A stretch of 17,402 nt of DNA from Flammeovirgaceae bacterium UBA5008 (lineage in GTDB: Bacteria; Bacteroidota; Bacteroidia; Cytophagales; Cyclobacteriaceae). Location of the stretch: assembly GCA_002398365.1 (NCBI GenBank), contig DGYK01000008.1, positions 51,634 to 69,035 of the forward strand, read 5' to 3'. The notes under the pieces are model-generated. The model was not told where the DNA came from, ran no database searches, and was given only the letters and a program-made list of their open reading frames with translations. Position numbers and translations under genes: made by a program. This document shows positions 14,643-17,402 of the stretch, one piece after another (the stretch's first letter is position 1; each line of letters opens with the position of its first letter).

Positions 14643-15044
14643 ATGAGAACAGATAAACTACAAACGATTCAAATTTCAGAAACGACCCTCCAATGGTTAA
14701 AGGCTAATTATATAGCGGTGGATAGCAAGGACGCAGACCGATATCGTCAGTTTCTAGCCCCGGATTGTAAGTTGGCATTTGGTAATAATCCAGTGGTGCA
14801 ATGTAACAATGATATTGTCGGTGGGATTAAACACTTTTGGGAAACGATTCACGGCTTAGATCATTCCTTCATAAGCGTTATCGGCAACGATTTTCATTTC
14901 GCAGCCGAGGCATTGATTGATTATAAGCGCTTAGATGGCCGCGTGGTAAGTGTTCCTTGCACCACCATAATTGTTCGCAATGCAGAGGGACTAGCTTCGT
15001 TTGTAAAAATATTTATTGATTTAGCTCCGGTCTATCAAAATTAA
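14643..15044 (+). CDS. NTF2/SnoaL-like fold protein 2
   Basis: A second small NTF2-superfamily protein, 133 residues. The helix-loop with DSKDADRYRQFLAPDCKLAFGNNP, the IVGGIKHFWETIHGLDHSF helix and the long strands to the C terminus fit the SnoaL_2/ketosteroid-isomerase-like architecture. Sequence similarity to its neighbour at 14184 is slight, so it is a distant relative and not a recent duplicate. It starts 39 bases after that gene and ends 7 bases before the SDR gene, so the three are probably co-transcribed. The paired acid/base residues of ketosteroid isomerase cannot be identified. Substrate and reaction are unknown. Confidence 0.82.
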   Translation: MRTDKLQTIQISETTLQWLKANYIAVDSKDADRYRQFLAPDCKLAFGNNPVVQCNNDIVGGIKHFWETIHGLDHSFISVIGNDFHFAAEALIDYKRLDGRVVSVPCTTIIVRNAEGLASFVKIFIDLAPVYQN

Positions 15045-15051
15045 AATCCCA

Positions 15052-15750
15052 ATGGAAAAACGAATAGCAGTTGTAGCTGGTGGCGCAGGCGGGGTAGGTG
15101 AGGGTATTGTGCGTGCACTACTCCGGGCAGATTATACCGTTATTGTTCCTTCGAGATCAGAACATAAATTAGCTCGATTAACGGAATATGTTGGTGACAT
15201 CCCTGCAGGCAAGTTAATAACTTATCAAGGTGCCATGACCGATGAGGCAAACGCTTCAGCTTTTTCGCAGTATATCACCAAAACCTTTTTATCAATTGAT
15301 TTAGTAGTAGCTTCTTTAGGTGGATGGCATCAAGGATATCCTATTTATAATTATCCTTGGAGTGATTGGCAACGAATATTAAATGACAATCTCACATCTC
15401 ATTTTTTAGCTATCAAAACATTGGTGCCTTTGCTGAATTCACAAAATGGATGTTACATTCATATTAATGGATTTAGTGCAGACGAACAATACCCAATGGC
15501 AGGACCAGTTTCGATGACAGCGGCTGCTCAAAAGTCATTGGTTTTAACGTTGGCAAAAGAATTACAGTCAAGTGGTATTCAAGTTCATGAATTAATTTTA
15601 GGCCCTATGAAAACACGAGACCGCCTAAAACATGGACACGGGCAGCCGGATTGGTTTTTCCCGGAAGAAATTGGAGAATATATTGTCAAGATTCAAGCAA
15701 GTACTAAAAATGAAAAGAATCTTCACTATTTACTTTCTAAAAAGCCTTAA
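15052..15750 (+). CDS. Short-chain dehydrogenase/reductase family, catalytic Tyr and Lys missing
   Basis: Rossmann-fold protein of the SDR superfamily, 232 residues. The nucleotide-binding loop GGAGGVGEG (10-18) is clear, the NAG-like strand reads LVVASLGG (84-91), and helix alpha-4 has N113 in the usual Asn position (LNDNLTSHF). The catalytic region is atypical. Alignment of GPVSMTAAAQKSL (151-163) with the classical G-x-Y-x-x-x-K helix puts V153 and A157 where Tyr and Lys should be, and the serine position falls in ING (138-140). LGPMKTR (183-189) replaces the usual PGxxxT loop. It probably binds NAD(P) but is unlikely to work as a classical oxidoreductase. It may be a regulatory or non-redox SDR, or a binding partner for the two NTF2-like proteins. 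It lies 7 bases after the preceding gene. Confidence 0.88.
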   Translation: MEKRIAVVAGGAGGVGEGIVRALLRADYTVIVPSRSEHKLARLTEYVGDIPAGKLITYQGAMTDEANASAFSQYITKTFLSIDLVVASLGGWHQGYPIYNYPWSDWQRILNDNLTSHFLAIKTLVPLLNSQNGCYIHINGFSADEQYPMAGPVSMTAAAQKSLVLTLAKELQSSGIQVHELILGPMKTRDRLKHGHGQPDWFFPEEIGEYIVKIQASTKNEKNLHYLLSKKP

Positions 15751-15821
15751 TCAGGTAGAAATATAAAACAAGTCATCGTTAAACAATTTAAAGATATTTA
15801 ATGAGGTAGATAGATCACGAA

Positions 15822-16121
15822 ATGGAAAATTATACAAATTTAACAGATGCTATTGCTGATTTGAAATCCAAAGGATACACCGAAGATTTTAACCTGCGCC
15901 AAAATTGTATCGAATGCCGAAATGGTGAATATCAACTGCTCAGCAATGAGTTTCACATTGACAAAGTGTTTCGTTTTGATGTGAATACTGATCCAGGAGA
16001 TCAGTCTATTCTTTATGCTATTTCCTCCGATGTATACCCCTTAAAGGGAATATTAGTAAATGGGTATGGAATCTACACCGAAGAACTAACCACCGAAATG
16101 TTGCGTAAGCTCTCTTATTAA
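15822..16121 (+). CDS. Small protein of the family often labelled phosphoribosylpyrophosphate synthetase
   Basis: At 99 residues this is far too short to be a PRPP synthetase and has no PRPP-binding loop, yet from memory similar Bacteroidota proteins carry that name in databases. The recognisable features are the N-terminal NLTDAIADLKSKGYTEDFNL helix-loop, the FHIDKVFRFDVNTDPGDQSILYAISS strands and the GILVNGYGIYTEEL end. The composition is acidic and cytoplasmic, with a C-x2-C pair (IECRN has one Cys; C29 precedes it closely). It lies 71 bases after the SDR gene in the same direction, though the gap makes operon membership uncertain. True function is unknown; I would not use the PRPP label. 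Confidence 0.75.
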   Translation: MENYTNLTDAIADLKSKGYTEDFNLRQNCIECRNGEYQLLSNEFHIDKVFRFDVNTDPGDQSILYAISSDVYPLKGILVNGYGIYTEELTTEMLRKLSY

Positions 16122-16216
16122 TATCCACGCATACATTCTCAAAATTGCAAAACCAGTCAACGTACATGCGATTGCACTTTTTATTAAATTAGGGTGTCAA
16201 TCAATCCTTTGACTGC

Positions 16217-16903
16217 ATGATGAAGAATATCATTTCAACCCTCGTAATAGGTTGTGCGGTTCTTTTGAGTTGCCAACCATCAAGTGAAACCATCGGAACG
16301 GAGTGTTCCTTTCCATTGCCGGAAGTAAAATTTACCCGCTCATTAAATAAAGGCGATCAGCATTCGGTTGTTGAAAACAATCGCCTCACAATTCGCAGCG
16401 ATGCGAAAACCGATTATTTCAATGACCCGGACGGAACGCAATATGGCAACGCACCCATGTTGTTAACCGAAGTAGATAACACCCGCCCGTTTACATTCAC
16501 CGCAAAACTAACACCGCAATTGAAAGTCACGTACGATGCCGGAGCACTCTACGTTTTTTCATCCAATAACCTGTGGCAGAAATTTGCCTTTGAGAAAGAT
16601 GAACAAGGCCGTACCCGCATCGTAACCGTGCGAACCAACGGCACCTCTGACGATAACAATCACGAAGTCATACAACAGGAAAGTGTTTACCTGCGCATCT
16701 CCTCCGACACAAAGACAATCGGATTTTATTTTTCATTGGATGGCACCATCTGGAACCTCGCCCGGTTGTATAAGAATGAATACCCTGCAAAGATCGGAGT
16801 AGGAGTGAGCGCACAGTCGCCTCTGGGCGAAGGCAACGTCACCTATTTTGATGAATGCTCCTTGACGGATAAGAGTATTAAAGATTTCCGGTCGGGCGTT
16901 TAG
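16217..16903 (+). CDS. DUF1349 lipoprotein (concanavalin A-like fold)
   Basis: The N terminus is a lipoprotein signal (MMKNIISTLVIGCAVLLSC) with a lipobox ending in LLSC, so C19 would be lipidated and the protein anchored to a membrane, probably the outer one. The mature part fits DUF1349, a jelly-roll domain of the concanavalin A-like lectin/glucanase superfamily. It shows the SDAKTDYFNDPDG loop, the FTFTAKLTPQLKVTYDAGALYVF strands, the WQKFAFEKDEQG turn, and YLRISSDTKTIGFYFSLDGTIWNLAR and KIGVGVSAQSP strands typical of the family. A role in carbohydrate binding is possible, but no catalytic acid pair can be assigned. ATG codons at 16217 and 16220 are both possible starts. It is the last plus-strand gene and converges on the MarR gene. 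Confidence 0.88.
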   Translation: MMKNIISTLVIGCAVLLSCQPSSETIGTECSFPLPEVKFTRSLNKGDQHSVVENNRLTIRSDAKTDYFNDPDGTQYGNAPMLLTEVDNTRPFTFTAKLTPQLKVTYDAGALYVFSSNNLWQKFAFEKDEQGRTRIVTVRTNGTSDDNNHEVIQQESVYLRISSDTKTIGFYFSLDGTIWNLARLYKNEYPAKIGVGVSAQSPLGEGNVTYFDECSLTDKSIKDFRSGV

Positions 16904-16986
16904 AGATGAAGATAGTTTTTAGAGATAAGCCAAGCGACCACTCATTTCTCCGCTGAAATCAGGTCTGGACCAGCGCGGGACAGAAG

Positions 16987-17402
16987 TTAAGCCATTTCAA
17001 ACTCCGGGCAATCAATCCGAATATCTTTCGGTAACAACTTCTGTTCTAAGAGAGAACAGTAAGGAAGTTTATTTTTGAAAGCATAATGTTTGCAAGAAGT
17101 GCAGGTTCGTTGCACACTGATAATTCCTTGTTGATTCAACCCTTGAATCAGATCGTAGATTCCTTGCCACAACTCGAATTGGCGATTGGGGTTTGATTGA
17201 GCCAGTAATTGCCGGAGCGGTTCCGAAAAGTTTTCTGTCTCAGCCACTATTTTATTTCCGCTAGCCGTTAATTGAATCGTGTAGCTTCGGGTGTCTTCGC
17301 CACTGATGTATTTCTTAATCAGTTTTTTTTCTTCCAACACTTTAATCGCATCGCTGATAGTAGGCTTCGTCAGATTAAACTCTTTAGCGAGATAACTGAT
17401 CG
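16987..17402 (-). CDS. MarR family regulator with four-Cys C terminus (5' end cut by window)
   Basis: Minus-strand winged-helix regulator whose N terminus lies beyond the window. The frame stays open from 17402 to the stop at 16987, so the internal GTG at 17340 is not the start. The visible part opens with the recognition-helix region YLAKEFNLTKPTISDAIKVL, then the wing KKLIKKYISGEDTRSYTIQLT and the dimer helices, all MarR-like. The C-terminal extension carries four cysteines spaced C-x2-C-x11-C-x15-C (CTSCKHY...PYC...DCPEF), which suggests a bound Fe-S cluster or zinc and thus redox or metal sensing. It converges with the DUF1349 gene, with an 83-base gap and no clear bidirectional terminator. 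Targets cannot be seen. Confidence 0.88.
   Translation of the reverse strand, partial: ISYLAKEFNLTKPTISDAIKVLEEKKLIKKYISGEDTRSYTIQLTASGNKIVAETENFSEPLRQLLAQSNPNRQFELWQGIYDLIQGLNQQGIISVQRTCTSCKHYAFKNKLPYCSLLEQKLLPKDIRIDCPEFEMA

Noticed and set aside
15822..16121. Phosphoribosylpyrophosphate synthetase
   Set aside because: Only 99 residues and no PRPP-binding or ATP-binding motif; the label appears to be an inherited database name.

Overview
The window looks like a chromosomal accessory region of a Bacteroidota bacterium (Cytophagales or Chitinophagales-like; the exact taxon cannot be fixed from the sequence). The case rests on several small-protein families I associate with that phylum, AT-rich leaders without strong Shine-Dalgarno motifs, a lipoprotein with a lipobox, and REP-like GC-rich repeats of a kind I remember as common in that phylum. 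No tRNA, rRNA, transposase or integrase was seen.

Left part (108-6673): a tight four-gene operon, jetA-jetB-jetC-jetD, encoding a complete Wadjet anti-plasmid system. It has a MukF-like kleisin, a MukE-like KITE subunit, a MukB-like SMC ATPase with intact Walker A, signature and Walker B motifs, and a TOPRIM nuclease with its acidic residues intact. All four genes overlap by 1 to 17 bases and are A-rich compared with the genes to the right, which suits a horizontally acquired defence cassette. A palindrome and a GC-rich REP-like repeat lie just after it.

Middle part (7039-10130): an unrecognised 221-aa protein, a GxxExxY-family PD-(D/E)xK nuclease-like protein, and then about 0.8 kb of unusual nested repeat DNA. 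The array has a higher-order unit of about 71 bp carrying a CCGAGGCG anchor and built from 9-bp AATCAYANN words. A diverged anchor and similar AATCA words also occur just upstream of the nuclease gene, so the repeats flank it. After a hairpin and an AT-rich leader comes a Bacteroidota-specific protein made of two tandem copies of one helical domain, closed by a clear intrinsic terminator. The nuclease plus flanking repeats is the best candidate in the window for something poorly described.

Repeat and decay zone (10131-11835): a 21-bp minisatellite (about 10-11 units) keeps a long minus-strand frame of LRHASFS-like heptads open, and the codon substitutions favour minus-strand coding. It is followed by a decayed fragment of the gene at 10924-11514. 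That gene is a secreted protein resembling the DUF922 zinc-protease family but without its HExxH. The fragment is joined to a copy of that gene's 3' flank, the trace of a tandem duplication followed by an internal deletion of about 400 bp.

Right part (11836-17402): ordinary single genes. They are a YdeI/OmdA-like DUF1801 protein, a small Cys-rich secreted protein, and an AraC regulator followed in the same direction by two NTF2/SnoaL-fold proteins and an SDR that lacks the catalytic Tyr and Lys, probably one metabolic unit. Then come a small protein often labelled PRPP synthetase, a DUF1349 lipoprotein and, on the minus strand, a MarR regulator with a four-cysteine C-terminal motif, cut by the window edge.
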